From Janthinobacterium sp051380735 (lineage in GTDB: Bacteria > Pseudomonadota > Gammaproteobacteria > Burkholderiales > Burkholderiaceae_D), in assembly GCF_051380735.1 (NCBI RefSeq), contig NZ_JBNYXQ010000001.1, forward strand, positions 1,240,001-1,304,000: DNA of 64,000 nucleotides, given 5' to 3'. Below the pieces are notes generated by a model. It had not been told where the DNA came from. It did no database searches and saw only the letters and a list, made by a program, of their open reading frames with translations. Below, piece by piece: positions 17,276-25,807 of the stretch (position 1 is the stretch's first letter; each line of letters opens with the position of its first letter). The position numbers were made by a program, and so were the translations under genes.

Positions 17276-17643
17276 TCCTATACCTTTTATTTATTTTTTG
17301 TTATTTATAAGCAATTTCTACTTGCATCGTTACATGCAGAAAAAGGCCTGCCATGCCGCTAAATTCAATGGACGGCGCCGCTATCCATACAGCGACCTAG
17401 TCCCGAGCGCTTTCAGCGCCGAATGGCTAGCTTTGGCCTCTCGCTGTCACTGGGCTGACAACTTGGACGTCTCACACGTCTCATCCATTAGTCACATGGA
17501 ACTTCCCCCCAACTCATTGCGTTGCGGAAAGCTTTGCGCCCAACGCATAGTAAACCATTTTAGTTGAATTTCAACCTTTTAAGTCCTTCAAACAAATAAG
17601 CCTAGTAGCCACCATTCGGGTTGAACCATCACAAGGACGCCCC
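17276..17643. other. Divergent intergenic region
   Basis: About 370 bases between the leftward membrane protein and the rightward XRE gene. Both ends are AT-rich (TATTTATTTTTTGTTATTTA near 17288) and presumably contain the two promoters. An XRE operator is likely here but no clear palindrome was identified. Confidence 0.45.
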
Positions 17644-18009
17644 ATGGAATCTCAACGACTCAAAAAAATTTCCCAAACAGTGGGAGCCGCGATCGCAAGC
17701 CACAGGGTCCGAGTCGGCCTCACTCAAGAGGATGTTGCCGAGCGCCTGGGGGTCGGCAACGAAGCCATCTCCCGACTTGAACGTGGCATTGTCCTGCCAT
17801 CGATTCCCCGCCTGTCTGAGCTTGCGGAGCTTTTCGATTGCCGGATGGACGAACTGCTGCTAACGGCAAGCGATCGCAAATCCGACCAGGCCGCTGCCAT
17901 GGAGGCTCATCTCAGCGACCTATCATCAGAGGACCGGGAATTTGTCGTCAATCAAGCGCGCGCCACTGCTGACTACCTGCGCGACAAAGCAAACGCAGCT
18001 CTCCGTTAG
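17644..18009 (+). CDS. XRE-family (Cro/CI-type) transcriptional regulator
   Basis: A 121-residue protein with a complete HTH_3 domain: IASHRVRVGLTQEDVAERLG, VGNEAISRLERG and LPSIPRLSELAELFDCRMDE (residues about 12-68). A short acidic helical C-terminus may serve in dimerisation. AAGGACGCCCC precedes the ATG. Such regulators usually repress an adjacent divergent operon, here the membrane protein/lipoprotein pair, or control element maintenance; which one is not decided by the sequence. Confidence 0.85.
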   Translation: MESQRLKKISQTVGAAIASHRVRVGLTQEDVAERLGVGNEAISRLERGIVLPSIPRLSELAELFDCRMDELLLTASDRKSDQAAAMEAHLSDLSSEDREFVVNQARATADYLRDKANAALR

Positions 18010-18473
18010 CCAATCCTTCCCACCACATTCCCTCAACGGGACAGCAAGCGAAAAATGCAAAGGAATTTTGAGAAAAATTGCATAGATTCACTTGCTGTCG
18101 GCTAAGCAATGCATTGCTTTCAAACAGACAGAAAAATAACGCAGTGACTCCCGGAAAGATTGAATCTATGCGACATCAGTTGAATGATTGAAGATATTCG
18201 CCATCTTGACTATGGCGAGGCGAGACGGGGACGGGGACGGGGACGGGGACGGGGACGGCTTTGAGTTGAGGTGATTTTCCGCTGCGCCTCCAACTTTCGA
18301 GTTAGGACGCCGGATGGAAATACGCAGGAGGAGGTGTAGGGAGGTATAAAGTGAAAAAGCTCTTAGAACCGAGCACGCCAACGCACAGTGTGACGGCGCG
18401 GGCGGCTGTGGGCTTGGACTTGCCGCTTACAGAGATTTTGGCTTCAAATGATTTTAGTCAATGTAGCATTTGC
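18010..18473. other. Non-coding stretch with G-rich tandem repeat
   Basis: About 460 bases between the XRE gene and the AraC-like gene. The stretch contains the GGGGAC repeat described separately and otherwise nothing that can be supported. Confidence 0.55.
18224..18259 (+). repeat. GGGGAC tandem repeat, potential G-quadruplex
   Basis: Five to six consecutive copies of the hexamer GGGGAC give six runs of four G with two-base spacers on the plus strand, a textbook G-quadruplex pattern. The copies are perfect, so the tract is either recent or subject to slippage. It lies outside any convincing gene. Confidence 0.85.
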
Positions 18474-19361
18474 TCAAGATGGATTTTGGCCAAGCCGCAT
18501 TAATTTGCGTATGAGACTCGGCGGCATTCCGGATGAGCTTTGAAATGCCCTGGTCATGTGCGCCAGATCGGAAAAACCCTCATCACACGCAATCATCGTA
18601 AGGCTGTCACTGGAGGAGAGTCGATGCGATGCGCGAATCAAACGGGACGCTTGCCGAAGCGCTTCTGCAGTGATATTCGCTTCCCTCAGTCGCCGCTCCA
18701 ACGTCCGTTGATGGCAACCTAGCTCGCGGGCAACGCTCGCGATAGGAAGATGGCCCCCGCTTTCGAACACCAAAGCCACCTCTGCGGCGGCCGAACCGTC
18801 GATCCCCAGTATGGCGGCAGTGGTGGTCAAGCTCCGCCTCTCCGCTCCGTCCGGCAGTTGAGCATTGCGCCGCGTGGTTCTCATCATAGTTTCGACAATC
18901 GCCAAGGTGCCTTGGCGACAGCTATCAGGATCGTCTCCATGAGCCATCAGGGCTCCAGCTGCGCCGTTGCCGTTGCCAGCGGCATTGCGAGAACTGTTGC
19001 GTGAGCCGCTATTGAGCCGGCGCGCGTAGCCATTTGCGCCCAAGCTGGTCTGCACTCCCAGCTTCGCCGACTGGTTATAGGCGTTGAACGCGACAAGCAC
19101 ATCCGCTTCTCGCTGGAACGACGAGAGAAGCAAATAGCCAGGATTGATGTCGGTGGCGAGGAAGTCATTGACCATACGCTCAACGACGCCTGCGCCGGCT
19201 CCCTCTGCGGTCCTAGCCCGGCCGGCAGCATGGTAGCGCTGATACGGCAAGTGCCCATTGATGACATGCGAGACAGCCGAGACAAACCTGTTCATCGGCG
19301 TCCAGCCGGCCCTTCCCTCAAGAGCATTTACTACAACGTGATATGCAAGTGAGTTCGGCAT
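18474..19361 (-). CDS. AraC-family transcriptional regulator
   Basis: The start at 19361 follows AGGAATCGAGAA; a longer frame to 19469 runs into the upstream non-coding region. The product has 295 residues. The C-terminal 100 residues form an AraC double helix-turn-helix (PIASVARELGCHQRTLERRL and IACDEGFSDLAHMTRAFQSS, ending GMPPSLIRKL). The N-terminal half resembles the ligand-binding part of OruR/Arg-type AraC regulators (HVVVNALEG, then FLATDINPGYLLLSSFQREA). A Gly/Asn/Ala-rich insert (RNSSRNAAGNGNGAAG) separates the parts. The target is unknown, and the gene stands alone within the cargo. Confidence 0.75.
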   Translation of the reverse strand: MPNSLAYHVVVNALEGRAGWTPMNRFVSAVSHVINGHLPYQRYHAAGRARTAEGAGAGVVERMVNDFLATDINPGYLLLSSFQREADVLVAFNAYNQSAKLGVQTSLGANGYARRLNSGSRNSSRNAAGNGNGAAGALMAHGDDPDSCRQGTLAIVETMMRTTRRNAQLPDGAERRSLTTTAAILGIDGSAAAEVALVFESGGHLPIASVARELGCHQRTLERRLREANITAEALRQASRLIRASHRLSSSDSLTMIACDEGFSDLAHMTRAFQSSSGMPPSLIRKLMRLGQNPS

Positions 19362-19742
19362 TTCTCGATTCCTAGTATGACGTTTTGGCAATTCTTCGGC
19401 AGGCCGAGGGGGCAGATAGAAAAGCAGCGATTGTCTGTAAACGAAAAAGGCTGCGAACGTCGCAGCCACGGGAGCAAAAGTGTGTCTAAGCTAGGCGCAC
19501 ATGAAAACAGTCGACAAATTCTCGGTTGCTGACTTGGAGCTATGCACTGAAATACTTCTGGGCTTCCAGCAGCATATCTTCGCCTAGTTAAGTTTCCATG
19601 ATACAACGTTATCTAGAAGAGAACGTCTTTTTAGAAGTTTTTTTGTTCTATGCACTGCTAGGTCTAATGGCCTGCGCTTGAAATATGCGCAACGAAGATA
19701 GGCCGCTTCATTGATGACATGAAAACTCCAGGATGTGCATCG
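19362..19742. other. Non-coding stretch
   Basis: About 380 bases between the AraC-like gene and the next leftward gene. It is AT-rich in places (TTTTTAGAAGTTTTTTTGTT near 19629). A short leftward ORF overlapping the AraC start was seen, but it has no start signal or protein character, so nothing is called. Confidence 0.45.
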
Positions 19743-20318
19743 CTAGCCATCAATGGAAAAGTTTATCTCGGTAGCTTGAACCGCAGCCTCGACGCGCTGA
19801 ATGTCGACAGACAGAATATCTGTGATCCGCTTGGCGAACGATCGATGCTCTGCCAAATTGCTCCAAGTCCTTGCCGCCGCGTCGATCACAGGAAGCCAGG
19901 TGATCTCGAAAATGCCAAGCCACCCGATCACTCTCTCGATGGAGGCATGCTCGACCATTCCAAGCACATTGCTTTGGTCATCAATCCAAAACGCCTCCAC
20001 TTGGCTCATATCAGCGATGCTTGTGAATAATTGGCCCTTGCGGATCGCGGCCGCCAGTGTGGAGGTGACTTTATTGTTTCGCTGCCAGGCAAGAAGGTCA
20101 GCCTTTTCGTAAAAGCATTTTTGATTCGCTCCTCCGCCCTTGGCGCCTGCCTGGATATATGAAGGCCCCGTTCCTTTAACGCGCATAGATTCGAGCGCGC
20201 TCACTGAGCTGCGAAGAAAAATTGCCGCCTCACTGGTCGTCAAAGCCACAGTGTCGGGAAGTCGATGCAGTCGTTCGAGCACGTCCAACTGAGCGAGAAT
20301 TTGATTCGATAACCCCAT
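19743..20318 (-). CDS. Excisionase-like helix-turn-helix protein of unknown role
   Basis: A 191-residue protein. Residues about 24-75 form a MerR/excisionase-type domain (VALTTSEAAIFLRSSVSALE, MRVKGTGPSYIQ, CFYEKADLLAWQ), the layout used by HTH_17 proteins. The remaining 110 residues are a separate globular part without a known motif (GQLFTSIADMSQVEAFWIDD). AAGAAGG lies upstream of the ATG. Its placement two genes from the P4-like integrase makes a recombination-directionality role possible, although known excisionases are much smaller. Confidence 0.6.
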   Translation of the reverse strand: MGLSNQILAQLDVLERLHRLPDTVALTTSEAAIFLRSSVSALESMRVKGTGPSYIQAGAKGGGANQKCFYEKADLLAWQRNNKVTSTLAAAIRKGQLFTSIADMSQVEAFWIDDQSNVLGMVEHASIERVIGWLGIFEITWLPVIDAAARTWSNLAEHRSFAKRITDILSVDIQRVEAAVQATEINFSIDG

Positions 20319-20509
20319 GAAATGTCGGCCTTCTTACACTTTAGTAATTGAAATAGTAGCATTATTTCCATACTCAAAGCAGACCAAACCAACAAGGCCG
20401 AAAGATTACTTATTTTTGGAGTTATGAATATATCACTAAGACGGCATGGCGCGACTATTCGTTAGCCGCACCATTTTCATCCTAGCACTATAAGTTTTGC
20501 GGGCTTGGG

Positions 20510-21010
20510 CTAGTCAACATTGTTCCCATAGTCTTGCTTGCCACATGGGCCGTAATTATTCTCGAGGTCTTTTCCGACTTCCTCAATCAGGCTTAACGGG
20601 AAGCGATCATCAAAGTTCTCGTTCAGCGCCCAGACCAAATCCTCGTCAGGCCGATCAAACCCATTTTCGGCTTCTCTGTCAAAGGATGCAAAATCAACAA
20701 GGGGCGTGAACCTATCCTTGACCCAAGCCGTCATTTCTTCGATAGCTTCGTCTTTGTCATACGAGGGAAAGATAGGTGGCAAATACTCGGCAAGCTTAGG
20801 ATGTTGATACAGGTCATCGCGGAATTTCCCAAGCTGCGTATTGTCCATTTTTTGGACGGCTTTGCTCAACAATGACCAGTTGTTATAGCCAAGAGCAACT
20901 GCGATCATATCCAAAGTTTCTGCTTGGCTGAGTGCCGCGTTTTCACGCCGCCCTTGCTTGGCAACGAACTTGAGTTTTTTAAAAATAAATTCCGGGGAAC
21001 AGATACCCAT
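20510..21010 (-). CDS. Hypothetical protein with glyoxalase-superfamily-like N-terminus
   Basis: The start at 21010 has GGAG eight bases upstream, giving 166 residues; a longer frame is not supported. The segment ALSQAETLDMIAVALGYNNW (residues about 23-42) resembles a short N-terminal unit found in some toxin/antitoxin-like and glyoxalase-superfamily-annotated small proteins of mobile elements. The C-terminal half is acidic (DDRFPLSLIEEVGKDLENNY). Function unknown. It runs leftward next to the integrase. Confidence 0.5.
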   Translation of the reverse strand: MGICSPEFIFKKLKFVAKQGRRENAALSQAETLDMIAVALGYNNWSLLSKAVQKMDNTQLGKFRDDLYQHPKLAEYLPPIFPSYDKDEAIEEMTAWVKDRFTPLVDFASFDREAENGFDRPDEDLVWALNENFDDRFPLSLIEEVGKDLENNYGPCGKQDYGNNVD

Positions 21011-21288
21011 AGCAGTAGCTCCACAACGCGTAATAAACGGCCCAACCCGCAGTTCCGAAGCGTTGAAAAGGTGCCTAGGATATTTGTAAATTGATATGCA
21101 GTTGCTAAACGCTTCGCTAAGCGGGTTTGCCGGCCTACTGCAAGGCACGCGAGAATTATAGCAAGTTTTCCCGTCCTCATAAAGATCAACTCAGACCGGA
21201 CCAATAAGGGCAGGCACCTCAAAAGATGCGGATATGGCATGGAACGGGCCTTCCGCGAAAATGTCGCTTCTGCTAGCGGGTCGTGGCG

Positions 21289-22827
21289 CTACGCATCGGC
21301 CTGCACCACCTTGCGCGGCCTGCCTGTGCGCGGCTTCGGTGGTTTGCAAACATGGGGCTCAGGGGCCGGCAACATGGGCCAGTCCGCCGGCTTCAAAGCG
21401 TTGTAGATATTTGGGGCAGTGGCCAAGATCGCCTGCTCAATTTTCGCCATCCACTCCCGGAGCACGATCCATTCGGCCCGGGTGTAGATTTCTGTCACAT
21501 TTGCATGTGAATGGTTGAAGAACGCGCTCTTGATCACGTCGGGCACGCTGATTGAGGTCATGAGCGCGCCGAACGAGCGCCGCAAATCATGGTTTGTCAG
21601 CCGCTCGATGCCAGCCTCCGCGATAACGGCGGAGCGAAGCTCGTCGGGATTCGTGTAATAGCCTGTTTTCGAGAACTTGCTTCGCGCGGGGAATACGAAA
21701 TTTCTCGATTTAGTCCCGAAGCCCCTTTTTAGAACTTCCTGCGCCGCGGCCGCCTCGCGCAGCTTCAGTAGGTTCAACGCCATGGGAGTGATCGGAAGGC
21801 GATGATTTTTGTTGCCCTTGGTTTTGTAGAAGAAGACATGCGGGCCGTATTCATCATCTTCGAGGGCGACATGGCTGGTGGTCTTGCGGACATCCTTGGA
21901 AACCAACGCCCCCCACTGACATTTTGCATGCTCGGAGCGGCGGCATCCCCAAAGCAGCATCAGGATGAGATAGTGTATTCCCGTCCCGTTGTCGTTGGAA
22001 AGTCCCTTGCTCCAAGCCGCCTCCAAGAATGGCCCCAGCGTCTTGGAAGGCGACAAGGGATTGCGCTTTGAACCTTCGGCGTAGAGAGCCTCCTTTTGGG
22101 CGCGGGTTTGATACATGCTGTCCAAGACCAGCACCGTGAAAGGATTCGCCCTGAGCTGCGGCTCACGATTGGCGCTCGCAGCATTGAGGGCCTCCGTCCC
22201 GATATGCCATGCCACCGCCGCAGCAGCCCAACGGAACGCCTGCTCGTTGGCTACTGGATGGATATCTCGGCCCTCCAAGAACTTCGTCTTGATTTCCTCG
22301 GGAGCGATGTCGCGGAGCTTTCGCCCAAGCCAGCCCCATTTTTCATATTTTCTGACGCCTCGGTCAATCGCCCGCAAAGTCTCCGCCGATGCAGGCCTCA
22401 CCGTTCGGGTCTTCACATGCTCGCGATACATGGCAAATGCGCCGCCCAAAGTGAGCTCAGCAGCAGAAATCTTGCGCGCTTCGGCATTCGGGTTTTTCCC
22501 GTTTGCAAGCATCTCCAATGCCATTGCCGCAGCTTTGCTTCGGGCCAAGACCAATGGCCCCTTGCCGCCCTCAACCATAAAATCGGCAACATTGCCGACC
22601 GTGGGCATGATCGATTTTCCGTGGATCTTGCGGCGAATGATGAAAGTTTTCTTCTTGGCGATCCGCACTCCAAAGCCGGGCGGAGCCTCTTGGCTCGCAT
22701 CGTAGACTATGTAATCCTTTCCGCCGGGATTCGCCTCGAATATCAAGGCGCCATCGCCATCAATGCCCACAGGCTTTTTGTCAATGCTCAGCCGCTTGAT
22801 AAGCGGCATCGTTAGTTCGACTTTCAT
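21289..22827 (-). CDS. P4-like tyrosine integrase at the element end
   Basis: A 512-residue integrase, the size and layout of P4/genomic-island integrases. It has an N-terminal DNA-arm domain (about 1-110), a core-binding domain (LGGAFAMYREHVKTRTVRPA onward) and a catalytic domain with LLWGCRRSEHAKC (box I Arg), a YKTKGNKNHRLPI Lys region, TNHDLRRSFGAL (box II) and FFNHSHANVTEIYTRAEW (His and nucleophile Tyr). The ATG at 22827 is chosen because it follows CGGAACAAG and gives a typical MKVELTM start. It reads inward from the right end of the element, the usual orientation, and is the best candidate for the enzyme that integrated the element upstream of mutS. Confidence 0.88.
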   Translation of the reverse strand: MKVELTMPLIKRLSIDKKPVGIDGDGALIFEANPGGKDYIVYDASQEAPPGFGVRIAKKKTFIIRRKIHGKSIMPTVGNVADFMVEGGKGPLVLARSKAAAMALEMLANGKNPNAEARKISAAELTLGGAFAMYREHVKTRTVRPASAETLRAIDRGVRKYEKWGWLGRKLRDIAPEEIKTKFLEGRDIHPVANEQAFRWAAAAVAWHIGTEALNAASANREPQLRANPFTVLVLDSMYQTRAQKEALYAEGSKRNPLSPSKTLGPFLEAAWSKGLSNDNGTGIHYLILMLLWGCRRSEHAKCQWGALVSKDVRKTTSHVALEDDEYGPHVFFYKTKGNKNHRLPITPMALNLLKLREAAAAQEVLKRGFGTKSRNFVFPARSKFSKTGYYTNPDELRSAVIAEAGIERLTNHDLRRSFGALMTSISVPDVIKSAFFNHSHANVTEIYTRAEWIVLREWMAKIEQAILATAPNIYNALKPADWPMLPAPEPHVCKPPKPRTGRPRKVVQADA

Positions 22828-23161
22828 CTTGTTCCGTTCAGGAAAATGGAGCGCCGCCCACGCATTCACGGGGACTGTGCAATGACTTTAACGTATAATC
22901 CGCTGTCCACGTCCAAACCCCTAAGGGGACCGAATAACATAGTCAAGTCATTGTTTTATAAGATAATTGTATATTTCAATGCTTGCTGGGGGACTGGATC
23001 TAATTATATCTTCAATTTCCGTGCTTCAGTTCCCAATGCGCTCCCTAATTTGGAGCGGAACTTGATGGCACTTTGGGGAATACTAAGCCAAACAAAGGAT
23101 CTAGAATTTTGCCTAAGCTGTTGAATAAAGAAGAAAAACAAGAAAAATCGAAGGCGTCCAA
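22828..23161. other. AT-rich element/chromosome junction upstream of mutS
   Basis: About 330 bases between the integrase start and mutS. The stretch is much richer in A and T than the mutS side and holds no gene. It includes the inverted repeat at 22880-22953 and the ribosome site of mutS (GAAGGCG). The border between element and chromosome should lie in here. Confidence 0.6.
22880..22953. other. Candidate attachment-site or integrase-binding region
   Basis: The arms CAATGACTT (22880-22888) and AAGTCATTG (22945-22953) are exact inverted copies and enclose an off-centre 11-base palindrome CCCCTAAGGGG (22918-22928). It lies between the integrase start and mutS, where an att site is expected. 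The matching site at the far left end is outside the window. Confidence 0.4.
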
Positions 23162-25807
23162 ATGAACGCAACTTCAATGCAGAAGCTCACGCCGATGATG
23201 CAACAATACATGGGCATCAAGGACAATCACCCGACGATGCTGGTGTTCTACCGCATGGGCGACTTTTACGAGCTGTTTTTTGAGGATGCGGAAAAAGCCG
23301 CGCGCTTGCTGGGCATTACGCTGACGGCGCGCGGCGCGGCCAGCGGCAATCCGATCAAGATGTGCGGCGTGCCGTTTCATTCGCTCGACGGCTACCTGGC
23401 CAAGCTGGTCAAGCTGGGCGAGTCGGTGGCCATTTGCGAGCAGATCGGCGACCCGGCCACAAGCAAGGGGCCGGTCGAGCGCAAGGTGATGCGGGTGGTT
23501 ACGCCGGGCACGCTGACGGACGCCGACTTGCTGCCGGAAAAAGCCGAGCGGCCGCTGCTGGCCCTGTGCAGCATCACGCAGCGCAAGACGGTGACCACCG
23601 GCCTGGCCTGGCTGTCGCTGGCCAGCGGCGCGCTCAAACTGATGGAGTTTTCGGGCAGCAGCGAAACGGTGGCCTTGCGTCTGCAGCAGGAGCTGGAACG
23701 CATCGTGCCGGCCGAGATCCTCAGCGGCGACCAGGGCGCGCTGTTTGAAGACCATCCGACGACCCATGTCAACCGCGTGCCGGACTGGCATTTCGACGTG
23801 GCCGCTGGCCACAAGGCACTGCTCGATCAATTGGGCGTGGCGACACTGACCGGTTTCGGTGCCGATGGCCTGGGCGCCGCGTTCGGCGCGGCCGGCGCGC
23901 TGCTGCGCTATGCACAGTCGACGCAGGGGCGCGGCCTGCAGCATGTACGCTCCTTGACCACGGAAACGGAAAGCGAATTTATCGGCCTGGACGCCGCGAC
24001 CCGGCGTAACCTGGAACTGACGGAAACCATTCGCGGGCAGGAATCCCCGACCCTGTTCTCGCTGCTCGACCATTGCCGCACCGCCATGGGTTCGCGCATG
24101 CTGCGCCATTGGCTGCACCATGCGCGGCGCGAGCAGGGCGTGGCGCGCGCGCGCCACCAGGCAATTGCCGCGCTGATGCACAGCGAAGCGGCGGCGCCAC
24201 TGGCCGCCACCCTGTCGCAAGTGCCTGATATTGAACGCATCACCACCCGCATCGCGCTGCTGTCGGCGCGTCCGCGCGACCTGGCGGCGCTGCGCGATGG
24301 CCTGCTGCAGTTGCCCGCCTTGCGTGAACGGGTTACCCACTGCTACGGCGGCGAACCGTGCGACGGTTTGCTGGCCGACATCCATGCAGCACTGGCCACG
24401 CCGCAAGCTTGCCTCGACCTGCTGGTGCGCGCGGTGGCGCCGGAGCCGGCCGCGATGGTGCGCGACGGCGGCGTGTTTGCGCGCGGCTTTGACGCAGAAC
24501 TGGATGAATTGCGCGCGCTGTCGGAAAACGCCGGCCAGTTCCTGGTCGAGCTGGAAACACGTGAGCGGATCCGCACGGGGATTGCCAACCTGCGCGTGGA
24601 ATACAACAAGGTGCACGGCTTTTATATCGAGGTCACGCACGGCCAGACCGACAAGGTGCCGGACGACTACCGCCGCCGCCAGACCCTGAAAAACGCCGAG
24701 CGCTATATCACGCCGGAACTGAAGGTGTTCGAAGACAAGGCCCTGTCGGCGCAAGACAAAGCGCTGGTGCGCGAGAAGCTGCTGTACGACATCCTGCTGG
24801 CCGACCTGGCGCCGCATATCGGCACCCTGCAGACCATCGCCCAGGGCCTGGCCCAGCTCGACACCCTGAACGCGCTGACCGAGCACGCGCAGCAGCACAA
24901 CTGGGCCGCGCCGCAACTGGTCCAGGAGCCGTGCATCAATATCGTCGAAGGCCGCCACCCGGTGGTGGAAAAGCAGATTGAGCGCTTTATCGCCAACGAC
25001 TGCCGCTTCGTCAATGAACGCCGCTTGCTGCTGATCACCGGCCCGAACATGGGTGGTAAATCGACCTTTATGCGCCAGGTGGCATTGATCACCCTGCTTG
25101 CCTATGTGGGCAGCTATGTGCCGGCCGCTTCCGCCACCATCGGCCCGATCGACCGCATCTTTACGCGCATCGGCGCCACCGATGACCTGGCCGGCGGGCG
25201 TTCGACCTTCATGGTGGAAATGACGGAATCGGCGGCCATCCTGAACGGCGCCACCGAACACTCGCTGGTACTGATGGATGAAGTCGGCCGTGGCACCTCC
25301 ACTTTTGACGGCCTGGCGCTGGCGTGGGCCATCGCACGCCACCTGATCGATACCAGCCGCAGCTTTACCCTGTTCGCGACGCACTATTTTGAACTGACGC
25401 AATTGCCTGACAGCCATCCGAGCGCGGCCAATGTGCATCTGTCGGCCGTCGAGCACAAGGACAGCATCGTTTTCCTGCACGCCGTGCAGCCAGGTCCGGC
25501 CTCGCAAAGCTATGGCTTGCAGGTAGCCCAGCTGGCCGGCGTGCCGCAGCCGGTGATCAAGGCCGCGCGCAAGCACCTGGCGCGCCTCGAAGCGCAGGCG
25601 CTCGACGCTACGCCGCAACGCGACCTGTTTGCCGCGCCGGCCTCCGATCCATATGCCGAGCAGGAAGAGGAAACGGCGCCACCGGCAGCCCTGAGCGAAG
25701 CGCAGCAAGCGTTGCTGGACGCGATTGACGGGCTCGATCCCGATGCCTTGACCCCGCGCGACGCGCTCGAGCAGCTGTATCAGTTGAAACGGCTGGCTGC
25801 CGCATGA
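23162..25807 (+). CDS. mutS: DNA mismatch repair protein MutS
   Basis: An 881-residue MutS (about 850-890 is usual). It recognises base mispairs and small loops and starts methyl-independent or methyl-directed repair with MutL. The N-terminal mismatch-contact motif is present (FYRMGDFYELFFEDA), as are the connector and lever domains and the ATPase: Walker A TGPNMGGKSTFMR near residue 630, then GRSTFMVEMTE, and Walker B LVLMDEVGRGTSTFDGLALA. The C-terminal tail ends with a helix-turn-helix-like LDPDALTPRDALEQLYQLKR. It is the first chromosomal gene after the element, whose AT-rich end supplies the immediate upstream DNA, so its expression may differ from that in relatives without the insertion. 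Confidence 0.97.
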   Translation: MNATSMQKLTPMMQQYMGIKDNHPTMLVFYRMGDFYELFFEDAEKAARLLGITLTARGAASGNPIKMCGVPFHSLDGYLAKLVKLGESVAICEQIGDPATSKGPVERKVMRVVTPGTLTDADLLPEKAERPLLALCSITQRKTVTTGLAWLSLASGALKLMEFSGSSETVALRLQQELERIVPAEILSGDQGALFEDHPTTHVNRVPDWHFDVAAGHKALLDQLGVATLTGFGADGLGAAFGAAGALLRYAQSTQGRGLQHVRSLTTETESEFIGLDAATRRNLELTETIRGQESPTLFSLLDHCRTAMGSRMLRHWLHHARREQGVARARHQAIAALMHSEAAAPLAATLSQVPDIERITTRIALLSARPRDLAALRDGLLQLPALRERVTHCYGGEPCDGLLADIHAALATPQACLDLLVRAVAPEPAAMVRDGGVFARGFDAELDELRALSENAGQFLVELETRERIRTGIANLRVEYNKVHGFYIEVTHGQTDKVPDDYRRRQTLKNAERYITPELKVFEDKALSAQDKALVREKLLYDILLADLAPHIGTLQTIAQGLAQLDTLNALTEHAQQHNWAAPQLVQEPCINIVEGRHPVVEKQIERFIANDCRFVNERRLLLITGPNMGGKSTFMRQVALITLLAYVGSYVPAASATIGPIDRIFTRIGATDDLAGGRSTFMVEMTESAAILNGATEHSLVLMDEVGRGTSTFDGLALAWAIARHLIDTSRSFTLFATHYFELTQLPDSHPSAANVHLSAVEHKDSIVFLHAVQPGPASQSYGLQVAQLAGVPQPVIKAARKHLARLEAQALDATPQRDLFAAPASDPYAEQEEETAPPAALSEAQQALLDAIDGLDPDALTPRDALEQLYQLKRLAAA

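Noticed and set aside
18166..18381. Short ORF with Pro-Ser repeats
   Set aside because: The repeats are only the translation of the GGGGAC tract; there is no start signal and no flanking protein-like sequence.
22828..23161. tRNA gene as integration target
   Set aside because: No cloverleaf or CCA-like end was found between the integrase and mutS; the target appears to be non-tRNA.
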